Source: Neostapfia colusana
Taxonomy: Eukaryota; Streptophyta; Magnoliopsida; Poales; Poaceae
Length of the DNA stretch: 64,000 nucleotides
Assembly (NCBI GenBank): GCA_030760725.1
Contig: JASWHV010000016.1
Coordinates: 20,637,084 to 20,701,083 of the forward strand
Direction: 5' to 3'
Shown here: piece by piece, positions 44,760-54,633 of the stretch
How the letters are laid out: every line of letters begins with the position of its first letter
Position numbering within the stretch: position 1 is the stretch's first letter
The notes under the pieces: generated by a model
The model's database searches: none
What the model saw: only the letters and a program-made list of their open reading frames with translations
Told to the model about the DNA's origin: nothing
Translations under genes and position numbers: made by a program

Positions 44760-45839
44760 TGTAGGTACCTGCGATATGGGGTACCCCCGCGCACAGGGGA
44801 AAATGCCTAAGGATCTCGCCCTTCTCCGCAGGGAGAGCTCCGAAGGCGCCACGTGTCCAGCGGGGCCAGACCTCCCTCTCCTCAGAGGAGAGCTCGGGGC
44901 CTGCCACGTGGCCAACAGCAGCCAGACCTCCCCCCTCCGTGGGGAGAGCTCCGAAGGCGCCACGTGTCCCGCGGGGCTGGACCTCCCCCTCCTCAGAGGA
45001 GAGCTCTGGGCCCGCCATGTGGCCGACGGAAGCCGGACCTCCCCCCTCCGTGAGGAGAGGTCCCAAGGCTCCACGTGTCCTGTGGGGCCGGACCTCCCTC
45101 TCCTTAGAGGAGAGCTCCGGGCCCGCCACGTGTCCAGCAGAACAGCACTGCCTGCCCCCGCGCGGTAGGCAGCGGGCGTAAAGACGCACCATACCTTTCC
45201 CGTACAAGGTATTCAAGGCCCGCGCCTTCCCAAGATGTGGAGACGCGGAGCACGCCTCTGTCAGGCGCCGTTGCGCCCAGTCGCATCGCAGACTGGCGCG
45301 TAGTGTCAGAACCTGCCAGCCAATAAACACGGCGACAAGACATCCCCTACTGCCCCCGCCGTCATCAACCACTACGACTAGCTTGCGGCATGGGCAGGGC
45401 GGCACAACAAAGACTTGGAATCCTTCACCAGAGACAACCACCAACATAACTGCGGATACGATAGTCGACAGGAAATCTCCCCGGGACCACCTGTCGGGTC
45501 TCTGCCCCCCCCCCTTGTAAGCCACACGAGCCTTGGACTATAAAAGGCTCGGGTATGCAACGTTAGCAGGGGTTCGCACTCCAGCAACTCGCACCCTAGG
45601 CATAACTCACCCTCAAGCTCAGGACTCCGGTTCTGAGCAACAAGCAATACAGCGAGCACCTCTGCTCACCGTGGACGTGGGGTTTTACGCTCCGGCGGCC
45701 CGAACCACGTAAAACTCGCCGTGTCAAGCTCCTCCCTCACTCGTCCCTACGCTTAAGCCCTCCGCAAGCGACTAGCCCCTACAAAAAAGAACCTCCGCGG
45801 GCTGCCCAAAGCAGGTCCGGGGGAAGTGTCGACCACACC
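44760..45839 (+). repeat. Family C LTR (plus orientation, copy 1)
   Basis: It starts TGTAGGTACC and has G-box repeats from about 44845 to 45135 and a TATA box (TATAAAA) at 45539-45545. It ends within GTCGACCACAC, about 9 bases short of the expected terminus ACTTCGACA. Mid-pol sequence follows at once, so the 3' end was lost at a recombination junction. Confidence 0.85.
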
Positions 45840-47891
45840 TCCTATCCGCTAAAGACGATCCTTCACAGTCCCCATACGACTGGCAACATCGCTAAATGGG
45901 CAGCGGAGCTGGCGGAATTCGAGCTGGACTTCCTTCCTCGCCATGCAGTCAAAAGCCATGTGCTGGCTGACTTCGTGGCAGAGTGGACACCAACGAAGGC
46001 TGACCCAGGGGGCCACAAAGATGGTGAACCAAAGTACCGAGCTCCAGTCTTCACCGAGCCCTACTGGACGCTCTTCTTTGACGGCTCCTCGCGAAAGCAG
46101 TGGGCCGGTGCTGGCGTAATGCTTCTCATGCCATAGGGGGAGCAGTTTGGGTACATGGTGCGTCTCAATTTCAAGGCAACCAACAACATGGCAGAGTATG
46201 AAGCACTCATCTTTGGCCTACAGACAGCCCTGTCTCTGGGCACTCGCCAGTTGTTAGCACAGGGCGACTCCCAGCTGGTTATCAAGCAAGTTAAGGGCGA
46301 ATGCTCCTGCAATGACCCGCAGCTAGCTGCTTATCTGCTTCACGTGCAGATGTTGGAGAAAGACTTCCTCGCCTTGGACCTGCGCCACGTACCGCGCGCT
46401 GGCAATGCCGCAGCTGACGACCTTTCAACGAAGGCCTCCACCGGAGCCCCTGTGCCCGAAGGAGTCTTCGAGAGGACGTTGCTGCGGCCCACAGCCCAGC
46501 CCGCCGAGCCGAGCGAAGGGGGCTGGACCAGCACCTCGAAGCTGGTGGTCCCGGCGGCCCTGCAGCCATGGACGCCGCCAAGGATCGTAAGCGTCACTGG
46601 GGACTCCGTGCAACCCAGCGCTCAAGATCCAGAAGCTCAAGTCAGACCCGATGCATGGATCACGGAGATCCGGGACTACTTGAAAGACAACATCCTCCCT
46701 GATGAATGTGTATCCGCTGAATGGATCGTGCGCATGGCTAAGAGATACGCGCTGGTAGAAGGGGATCTCTACCGGCGTGGCGCCAACCACGTCCTATGGC
46801 GGTGCATAACCCAGGGGGAAGGCTGCGACTTGCTCGCTGAGATCCATGGAGGTGAATGTGGGAGTCACTCTTCCTCACGCACGCTTGTCGGTAAAGCCTT
46901 CCGGCATGGCTTCTACTGGCCGACAGCATTCCAGGATGCCGTCAAGCTGGTCGAGAGCTGCAAGGCGTGCCAGTTCCATGCCAAGCAGATCCATACACCG
47001 GCTCAGGCGGTACAGATGATCCCGCCCTCATGGCCGTTTGCCGTATGGGGGTTGGACATCCTGGGACCATTCCCCAGAGCTGTCGGGGGATTCCGGTACC
47101 TCTATGTCGCCATCGATAAGTTCACCAAGTGGCCGGAAGCCACACCAGTCGTCACCATCAACAAGCAATCTGCGGTAATGTTCATCAAGTCGATTGTCTG
47201 CCGGTTTGGGGTCCCGAACAGAATCATCACCGACAACGGGACCCAGTTAACCAGTGCAGCGTTCCAGGACTACTGCAAAGACCTTGGCATCCAGGTGTGC
47301 TACGCCTCTGTTGCTCACCCAAAGAGCAATGGGCAAGTCGAGAGGGCCAACGCCTAGATTCTTCGGGGCCTCAAGACTCGCACCTATGCCATCCTGAAGA
47401 AACATGGTGACAATTGGGTGGATGAGCTTCCGAGCACAATATGGGCTAACCGGACATCCCAGAGCCGAGCCACCGGAGAGACACCCTTCTTCATGGTGTA
47501 TGGGGCCGAAGCTGTGCTTCCCCCAGAGATCACCATGAAGTATCACCGTGTCCGAGCTTACAACGAAGCCGCGCAGGACAACCTCTGGCGTGGAGAAATC
47601 GACCTCGTCAACGAGGTCCAATTGCATGCAGCACTCCGTAACGCACGGTACATACAAGCGCTCCATCGCTACCACCAGAGGTCTGTGCGTGCCTGGGATC
47701 TGCAGGAAGGCGACCTGGTGCTGCAGCGCATACTTTCTCGCGATGGGACCCACAAACTCTCCCCTAGTTGGGAAGGTCCCTTCCGAGTCACAAAAGTGTG
47801 CCATCCCGGATGCGTACGCCTTTCCACCAAGGATGGGGACCAGCTCCCGAACCCTTGGAACATAGAACACCTCCATAAGTTCTACCCCTAG
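45840..47891 (+). pseudogene. pol: Family C RT end - RNase H - integrase (copy 2)
   Basis: The frame begins abruptly after the LTR with the RT/RNase H connection (SYPLK, KWAAELAEFELDFLPRHAV, ADFVAEWTP), followed by RNase H (LFFDGSSRK, NNMAEYEAL, LLAQGDSQLV, LRHVPRAGNAAAD). The integrase has HGFYWP, CKACQFHAKQIH and the DDE triad at D 47055-47057, D 47232-47234 and E 47340-47342. It ends PWNIEHLHKFYP, TAG 47889-47891. The frame is constant throughout and broken only by TAG 46134-46136 and TAG 47355-47357 (GAG in copy 1). Protease and most of RT are absent. It retains the 64 bases that copy 1 lost. Confidence 0.92.
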
Positions 47892-48579
47892 AGCAATAAT
47901 AGGACAGTCTCTTCTTTTCGTAATAGATTCCATAGATTCCAGCAACAGCGCTCGGATCAGCTAAGCCTCAGGGGACGGTCTAGGACTACGTTCAGCTTTG
48001 CCTGGTTCCGACCCCAAGCGCGTAGAGTCTTGCTTCCCTTCTTAATGGGGCGGGTCGTGGCCTCCATGTTTAGCCTGCCTTCCTCCTATGGAAATTTATA
48101 TGGAAAATTTATATGGAAAGAAACTTGTCCTACTTTGCTCTTCCCTTGTGCTCATTTAAATTACGTATTAAATTTTTATGACTACACTTCCGGCGTATGC
48201 TCACCATGCGCTCAGCTCCCTCTTCCCATTCTCACCTCTAGTCGGCATTTGCTGCCCTACCAAGGGCGATTGCGTTGGAGGTACATGTCGATGGCCAAGG
48301 GGGCCCCGAGCTCCCGGCACTTCGCGCACTATAGTCCCCAAGCACCGCGCAAGTGGATGGGGACCGTAAGCCAAATAAGACTATGAGATAGAGGAGGGGG
48401 AGCCCCCAAGGAGAATTATGTTTCCCTTACTTGTGTTCAGGACCTCTCGGCCTCAGCGCCCCGCAGGAGTATAGTAGGTGCACCCAACCAGGGGGCCGCT
48501 ACGGGATCGCGCAAGACCAGAACTCCAAGATAAGACCGAAGAATCCGGACCTCGCCACCTCCGCAGGGGCGAGACCCGA
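47892..48579 (+). other. Family C region downstream of pol (copy 2, non-coding)
   Basis: The same as 42540-43229, with a small duplication of ATTTATATGGAAA near 48094-48117. No gene is seen. Confidence 0.6.
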
Positions 48580-48810
48580 AGGTCCCACGTGTCCAGCGGG
48601 GCCGGACCTCCCTCTCCTCAGGTGGGAGCTCCGGGCCTGCCACGTGGCCAACAGAAGCCGGACCTCCCCACCTCTACGGGGAGAGGTCCGAAGGCTCCAC
48701 GTGTCCCACGGGGCAGGACCTCCCACTCCTCAGAGAAGAGCTCCAGGCCCGCCACGTGGCCGGCAGATCCGGACCTCCCCATCCTCATGGGGCGAGCTCC
48801 GGAGACCTCC
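48580..48810 (+). repeat. Internal G-box repeat block (copy 2)
   Basis: Same units and position as 43230-43470, with CACGTGTCC and CACGTGGCC alternating. Confidence 0.65.
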
Positions 48811-49013
48811 GGGGCCCTTAATACTGTAAGGACCCGGGGAAGGTGCCTGTGCAGAGCTTCGAGATTGGTGAAGGTCTCTGAGTACCTTGCGGAGCTGAGG
48901 GCTCAGCCAGGCAAAACCAAGAAGAAGACAGAAAACATCACAGGCACAAACATTAAGGAGAGTCTATTTTTCCATGGCTCCATGAGCTGGGCTACAGACT
49001 CGATAAAAAAAAC

Positions 49014-49623
49014 CTAGGCTTCCCCTGGCACGTCCAGAACCTAGAAGCTGCAAGAGCGGCCACGTCCCCGACTTCAGCCCTGGCGGCGTTCTCCCGCTCC
49101 GTGACCCAAGCGCAGGGATCACCTCGGCCACCACCAGCACAAGGGCCGCTGTCATAAAGGATGCTTCTGAAGCCCCCTCCGCCGCTTCAGCAGTCTACTT
49201 GAAGACTCCTCTGACCCGAGCGCGGGGACCACCTCGGCCATCACCAGCGCAAGGGCCGGTGTCATCAAGGATTCTTCTAAAGCCCCTCCGCTGCTTCAGC
49301 GGTTTCCTTGGAGACTCTGCCGCCTGGAGTCCTCCTTGGTGCGTCAGCAGTTTCCTTGGAGACTCCTCCACCTGAAGCCTCCTCGGCGTGTCAGCAGTTT
49401 CTTTGGAGACTCCACCGCCTGAGGAGAAAGGACGCAACGCCAGGGAACTTTCAGCCTGTCGTCGCTCAGGAAGAGTCCCGTCGGGATGATAAACATGAGG
49501 CCTCTCGGAGGCGCCACCTCCAGAGGCAAGGCGTGCAGGCTCCCCGGATCCCTGACTTGGTGCAGACACCGCCGCCGGAGGAAATCGAGTGCGATCCCCC
49601 TCCGAAGGCGGGTTAGAAGCCAT
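49014..49623 (-). pseudogene. Shrunken reverse-strand gene, family C copy 2
   Basis: The minus-strand ATG is at 49623 (MASNPPSEGDRTRFPPAA) and the terminal TAG at 49014-49016. It has the same length and internal repeat structure as 43675-44284 and lacks the Transposase_28-type domain. Frame breaks remain, so it is not expected to make a long protein. Confidence 0.65.
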
Positions 49624-50098
49624 GAGAGAAGACAAGGCCGCAGAGACTCAAGGAAGGTGCAAGTACTGGAAGCCTTATAAGGGGAGCCTACCCACGTTGC
49701 GGCTTCCTTTCACACCTTCCAGATACAATTCAAAGCGATTCGAAACTCTTCAAATACGCCGCATCGGCAACCGCTTCGGCTCCAAGACCGAGCGCCGATG
49801 ACAGGTGGGCCCAAGCCGCCCAGCTGAAGCGGTGGGTCAAGGAGTCAGTCTCCCAAGAAGACGAGCCAGCGTGGCGCTTTGGCGGTTCCCGAAGAAAGCG
49901 TCGCAACATGCAGAAGTGGCAGCCTTGGGAACCACCACAGTAAAAGCAACCATCAAGTGGGCACACGCTCCCACGATCCCGTTACTGTTCGTGCTCCGGC
50001 AGCGGTCAATGCGGGACTTCAAGAAAGTGCACAGAACATGAGAGACGGGGGCCCCACCTCGGGGTCGCTATCTCCCCCGAGATGGGCCCGGGGGCCAC
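49624..50098 (-). other. 5' flank of reverse-strand gene up to the 3' LTR (copy 2)
   Basis: Equivalent to 44285-44759, ending GAGATGGGCCCGGGGGCCAC before the LTR. Confidence 0.5.
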
Positions 50099-51172
50099 TG
50101 TCGGTACCCGCGATATGGGGTACCCCCGCGCACAGGGGAAAATGCCTAAGGATCTCGCCCTTCTCCGCAGGGAGAGCTCCGAAGGCGCCACGTGTTCAGC
50201 AGGGCCGGACCTCCCTCTCCTCAGAGGAGAGCTCCGGGCCCGCCACGTGGCCAGCGGCAGCCGGACCTCCCCCCTCCGTGGGGAGGGCTCCGAAGGCGCC
50301 ACGAGTCCCGCGGGGCCAGACCTCCCCCTCCTCAGAGGAGAGCTCCGGGCCCGCCACATGTCCGACAGAAGCCCCTCCGCGGGGAGAGGTCCGAAGGCTT
50401 CACGTGTCCTGCGGGGCCGGACTTCCCTCTCCTCAGAGGAGAGCTCCGAGCCCGCCATGTGTCCAGCAGAACAGCGCTGCCTGCCCCCGCGCGGTAGGAA
50501 GCGGGCGTAAAGACGCACCATACCTTGCCCGTACAAGGTATTCAAGGCCCGCGCCTTCCCAAGACGTGGAGACGCGGAGCACGCCTCTGTCAGGTGCCGT
50601 TGCGCCCAGTCGCATCACAGACTGGCGTGCAGTGTCAGAACCTACCAGCCAATAAACACAGCGACAAGACATCCCCTGCCGCCCCCGCCGTCATAAACCA
50701 TTACGACTAGCTTGCAGCATGGGCAGGGTGGCAGAACAAAGGCTTGGAAGCCTTCGCCAGAGACAACAACCAACATAACTGCGGATACGATAGTCGGCAG
50801 GAAATCACCCTGGGACCACCTGTCGGGTCCCGGGCCCCCCTTGTAAGCCACATGAGCCTTGGACTATAAAAGGCTCGGGTAGGCAACGTTAGCAAGGGTT
50901 CGCACTCCAGCAACTCACACCCTAGGCATAACTCACCCTCAAGCTCAGGACTCCGGTTCTGAGCAACAAGCAATACAGCGAGCACCTCTGCTCACCGTGG
51001 ACGTGGGGTTTTACGCTCCAGCGGCCCGAACCACATAAAACTCGCCGTGTCAAGCTCCTCCTCACTTGTTCCTACGCTTAAGCTCTCCGCAAGCGACTAG
51101 CCCCTCCGAAAAAGAACCTCCGCGGGCTGCCCAGAGCAGTTCCGGGGGAAGTGTCGACCACACACTTAGACA
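50099..51172 (+). repeat. Family C LTR (plus orientation, copy 2)
   Basis: It starts TGTCGGTACCC and has a TATA box (TATAAAA) at 50865-50871. It ends ACTTAGACA, the usual ACTTCGACA terminus with one substitution. The primer site and gag leader that should follow are missing: gag coding begins at the next base. Confidence 0.85.
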
Positions 51173-51806
51173 CCGGCGACAGCATGACGTCAGCCTCAAC
51201 CCTGCCTGAGGCGCAGACCTTTGCTACGCAATCTCTGCCCCAGGCATACGCCACGCAGCATATGCCACAGCCATATGCCCTGCAAACGGAACCCCCGGTG
51301 TATGGCGCAGCCATGCCCATAACGGGGTACACAGTGCCTGCAGCGAACCAAGCGTTCGCGGCACCAACGCCTGCAGCAACAGGAGCAGGATGTGTGGCCC
51401 TGGCGCCCCACCTTCACTTCGCGAGGTGGCCGTGCAAGTTTCGGCCGCACCTGCCCGAGAAGTACGACGGCAGCGTCAACCCGGCGGAGTTCCTCCAGAT
51501 CTACTCCACCACCGTACTTGCCGCAGGAGGGGATGAGGCCGTCATGGCCAACTACTTCCCCGTAGCCTTGACCGGCCCAGCCCGGTCTTGGCTCATGAAC
51601 CTCCCCCAGGGTTCGATAATTTCCTTGGGAGAGCTCTGCCGGCAGTTCACCGCCAACTTCGGTAGTTCCTACACCCGGCCTGGCACGGAGCTCGACCTCC
51701 ATGCCATTCAGCAACAACCTGGAGAATCACTGCGCTCTTTCATCGAATGGTTCTCCCAGGTATGGAACACCATCCCACATATCCAAAATGCTTCTGTGGT
51801 GGTGGC
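51173..51806 (+). pseudogene. gag: Family C gag fragment (plus orientation)
   Basis: This is an open, undamaged piece of gag: a Pro/Ala/Gln-rich part (QAYATQHMPQPYALQ), HFARWPCKFRPHLPEKYDGSVNPAEFLQ, then the gag core YFPVALTGPARSWL and QQQPGESLRSFIEWFSQ. It starts mid-gene directly after an LTR and is cut at 51806 by an oppositely oriented LTR. The bases before that LTR, gtggc (51802-51806), would be the target duplication if the right-hand element inserted here. It keeps CAG and GAG codons where the minus copy at 4516-6264 has stops. Confidence 0.88.
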
Positions 51807-52889
51807 TGTCGAAGTGTGTGGTCGACACTTCCCCCGGACCTGCACTGGGCAGCCCGAGGAGGTTCTTTTTCGGAGGGGCTAGTCACTTGCGGAGAGCTTG
51901 AGCGTATGGACGAGTTTAGGAGAAGCTTGACAGGGCGAGTTTTACGTGGTTCAGGCCGCCGGAGCGTAAAACCCTACGTCCACGGCGAGCTGGAGTGCTC
52001 GCTGTATTGCTTGTTGCTCAGAACCGGAGTCCTGAGCTTGAGGATGAGTTACACCTTGGGTGCGAATGGCTAGAGTGCGAACCCTTGCTAACGTCACCTA
52101 CCCAATCCTTTTATAGTCCAAGGATCGGGTGGCTTACAAGGGGGCCCGGGAGCTGACAGGTGGTCCCGGGGAGATTGCCTGCAGACTACCGTATCCGCAG
52201 TTATGTCGGTAGTTGTCTCCGGCAAAGGCTTCTGAGTCTTCGTCTTGCCGTCCTGCCCATGCCGCATGCTAGTTGTAGTGGTTGATGACGGCGGGAGCGG
52301 CATGGGATGTCTTGTCACTGCGTTTATTGGCTGGCAGGCTCTGACACCGCGCGCCAGTCTGTGATGCGACTGGGCGCAACGGCACCTGACAGAGGCGTGC
52401 TCCGTGCCTCCGCGTCTTGGGAAGGCGCGGGCCTTGAATACCTTGTACGGGCAAGGTATGGGGCGCCTTTATGCCCGCTGCCTACCGGTCGGGGGCAGGC
52501 AGCGCTGTTCTACTGGACATGTGGCCGGCCCAGAGCCCTCCTCAGAGGAGAGGGGGATCCGGCCCCGTAGGACACGTGGAGCCTTCGGACCTCTCCCCGC
52601 GGAGGGGGAGGTCCGGCTTCTGTCGGCCACATGGCAAGCCCGGAGCTCTCCCTGAGAAGAGGGAGGTCCGGCCCAGCTGGATACGTGGCGCCTTCGGACC
52701 TCTCCCCCGCGTAGGGGGGAGGTCCGGCTTCTGTAGGCCACGTGGCGGGCCCGGAGCTTTCCTCTGAGGAGAGGGAGGTCCGGCCCCGCCGGACGCGTGG
52801 CGCCTTCGGAGCTCTCCCTGCGGAGAAGGGCGAGTTCCTTAGGCATTTTCCCCTGTGCGCGGGGGTACCCCATATCGCGGATACCGACA
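51807..52889 (-). repeat. Family C 3' LTR of the large minus-strand element
   Basis: 1083 bp from TGTCGAAG to ATACCGACA, with the reverse-strand TATA box near 52108 and G-box repeats at 52515-52800. With the plus LTR at 50099-51172 it forms a head-to-head inverted repeat around a 634-bp gag spacer. Confidence 0.87.
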
Positions 52890-53042
52890 GTGGCCCCCGG
52901 GCCCATCTCAGGGGAGATAGCGAGCCCGAGGTGGGACCTCCGTCTCTTCTGATCCGCGCACTTTTTCTAAGTCCCGCATTGACCGCTGCCAGAGCACGAA
53001 CAGTCGCGGGATCGCGGGAGCATGCGCCCACTTGATGGTTGC
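52890..53042 (+). other. 5' flank of reverse-strand gene, left part (before nested element)
   Basis: It begins with the boundary tract GTGGCCCCCGGGCCCATCT, then matches 54143-54296. It continues at 57153 (CTTTACTGCGGCGG) after the nested element, sharing the TSD gttgc. Confidence 0.8.
53038..53042. repeat. Target-site duplication (left), compact element
   Basis: gttgc directly before TGTCGAAG at 53043, matched by gttgc at 57148-57152. Confidence 0.92.
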
Positions 53043-54142
53043 TGTCGAAGTGTTCAATCGACACATCCCCCGGGCCTGCACTGGGCAGCCCGCGGAGGTT
53101 CTTTTTTCGGAGGGGCTAGTTCCTAGCGGAGAGCTTGCGCAGATGGACGAGTTAGTGAGAGCTTGACACAGAGAGTTTTACGTGGTTCAGGCCGCCGGAG
53201 CGTAAAACCCTACGTCCACAGCGAGCTATGGAGCTCGCTGTATTGCTTGCTGCTCAGGGCCGGGGGGCCTGAGCTTGGGGGTGAGTTACAGCTTGAGAGT
53301 GTATGTCTAGCGTATGAGTTGCAAAATGCGAACCCTCGCTATTGACGCCTACCCGAGCCTTTTATAGTCCAAGACTCGGGCGGCTTACAAGGGGTGCCGG
53401 GACCCGACAGGTGGTCCCGAGAAGATTGTCTATTGTCTACCGTATCTGTAGTTACGCCGGTGGTTGCCTCTGGTTGAAGGCTTCTGAGTCTTCATCTTGC
53501 CGCCCTGCCCATGCCGCATGCTAGTCGTAGTGGTTGATGACGGCGCAGGCGGCATGGGATGTCTTGTCACGGAGTTTATTACCTGGCAGGTTCTGACACC
53601 GCGCGCCAGTCTGTGATGCGACTGGGCGCAACGGCACCTGACAGGCGCGTGCTCCGTGTTTCCGCGTCTTGGGAAGACGCGGGCCTTGAATACCTTGTAC
53701 GGGCAAGGTGTGGGGCGCCTTTACGCCCGCTGCCTACCGCTCAGGGGCAGGCAGCACCGTTCTTCTGGCCACGTGGCGGGTCCGGAGCTCTCCTCTGAGG
53801 AGAGGGAGGTCCGGCCCCGCTGGACGCGTGGCGCCTTCGGACCTCTCTCCCGCGTAGGGGGAGGTCCGGCTACTGTATGCCACGTGGCGGGCCCGGAGCT
53901 CTCCTCTGAGGAGAGGGAGGTCCGGCCCCGCTGGACGCGTGGCGCCTTCGGACCTCTCTCCCGCGGAGGGGGAGGTCCGGCTTCTGTATGCCACGTGGCG
54001 GGCCCGGAGCTCTCCTCTGAGGAGAGGGAGGTCCGGCCCCGCCAGACGCGTGGCGCCTTCGGAGCTCTCCCTGCGGAGAAGGGCGAGTACCTTAGGCATT
54101 TTACCCTGTGCGAGGGGGTACCCCATATCTCAGGTACCGACA
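53043..54142 (-). repeat. 3' LTR of the compact element
   Basis: TGTCGAAG to GGTACCGACA. The 111-bp G-box units are cleanest here: CACGTGGCGGG starts at 53770, 53881 and 53992, an exact 111-bp period. Confidence 0.92.
53770..54100. repeat. 111-bp tandem repeat with alternating CACGTGGC and ACGCGTGGC
   Basis: About three units. Each has one CACGTGGC (G-box/ABRE core) and one GGACGCGTGGC, separated by GGTCCGG and GAGCTC motifs. In element sense they lie in U3, upstream of the TATA box. A 111-bp period is 37 codons, which keeps spurious reading frames open on both strands. Confidence 0.8.
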
Positions 54143-54633
54143 GTGGCCCCCGGGCCCATCTCGGGGGAGATAGCGAGCCCGAGGTGGGACCTCCGTCTCT
54201 TCCGTTCCGCGCACTTTCTCTAAGTCCCGAATTGACCGCTGCCGGAGCACGAACGGCCACGGGATCGTGAGAGCGTGCGCTCACTTGATGATTGCTTTTA
54301 CTGCGGTGGTTCCCAAGGCTGCCACTTCTGCACGTTGCGGCGCTTTCTTCGGGAACCGCCGAAGTGCCTTGCCGGCTCATCTTCTCAGGAGACTGACTCC
54401 TTGACCCCACCGCTTTAGTTAAGCGGCTTGGGCCCACCCATCATCGGCACTTGGTCTAGGAACCGAAGCGGTTGCGGGTGCGGGGTATTCGAAGAGTTCC
54501 GAATCGCTTGGAACTGCATCGGGAAGCTTTTTAGAGGGGGTCTCACCCACATTGCAGCTTCCCTTCGCACTTCTCTGTGTTTCCTCTCGGACTCTTGTGC
54601 TTTTGCTCTCTTGCCTTTGAGTTCTCCCTTGCC
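54143..54633 (+). promoter_or_regulatory. 5' flank of reverse-strand ORF in compact element
   Basis: The same layout as 9869-10370: the boundary tract next to the LTR, then TTTTTAGAGGG at about 54527 in the position of the TTTAAAAGG found in the other copy, then a T/C-rich tract ending TTGCC before the ATG. A promoter is inferred only. Confidence 0.4.

Noticed and set aside
44614..45525. Long open frames across the LTRs, for example 303 codons here, 219 at 2763-3422, 249 at 8019-8768 and 238 at 53721-54437
   Set aside because: The 111-bp LTR repeat is 37 codons long and poor in stops, so frames stay open on both strands. The translations are repetitive Arg/Pro/Gly text with no known domain.
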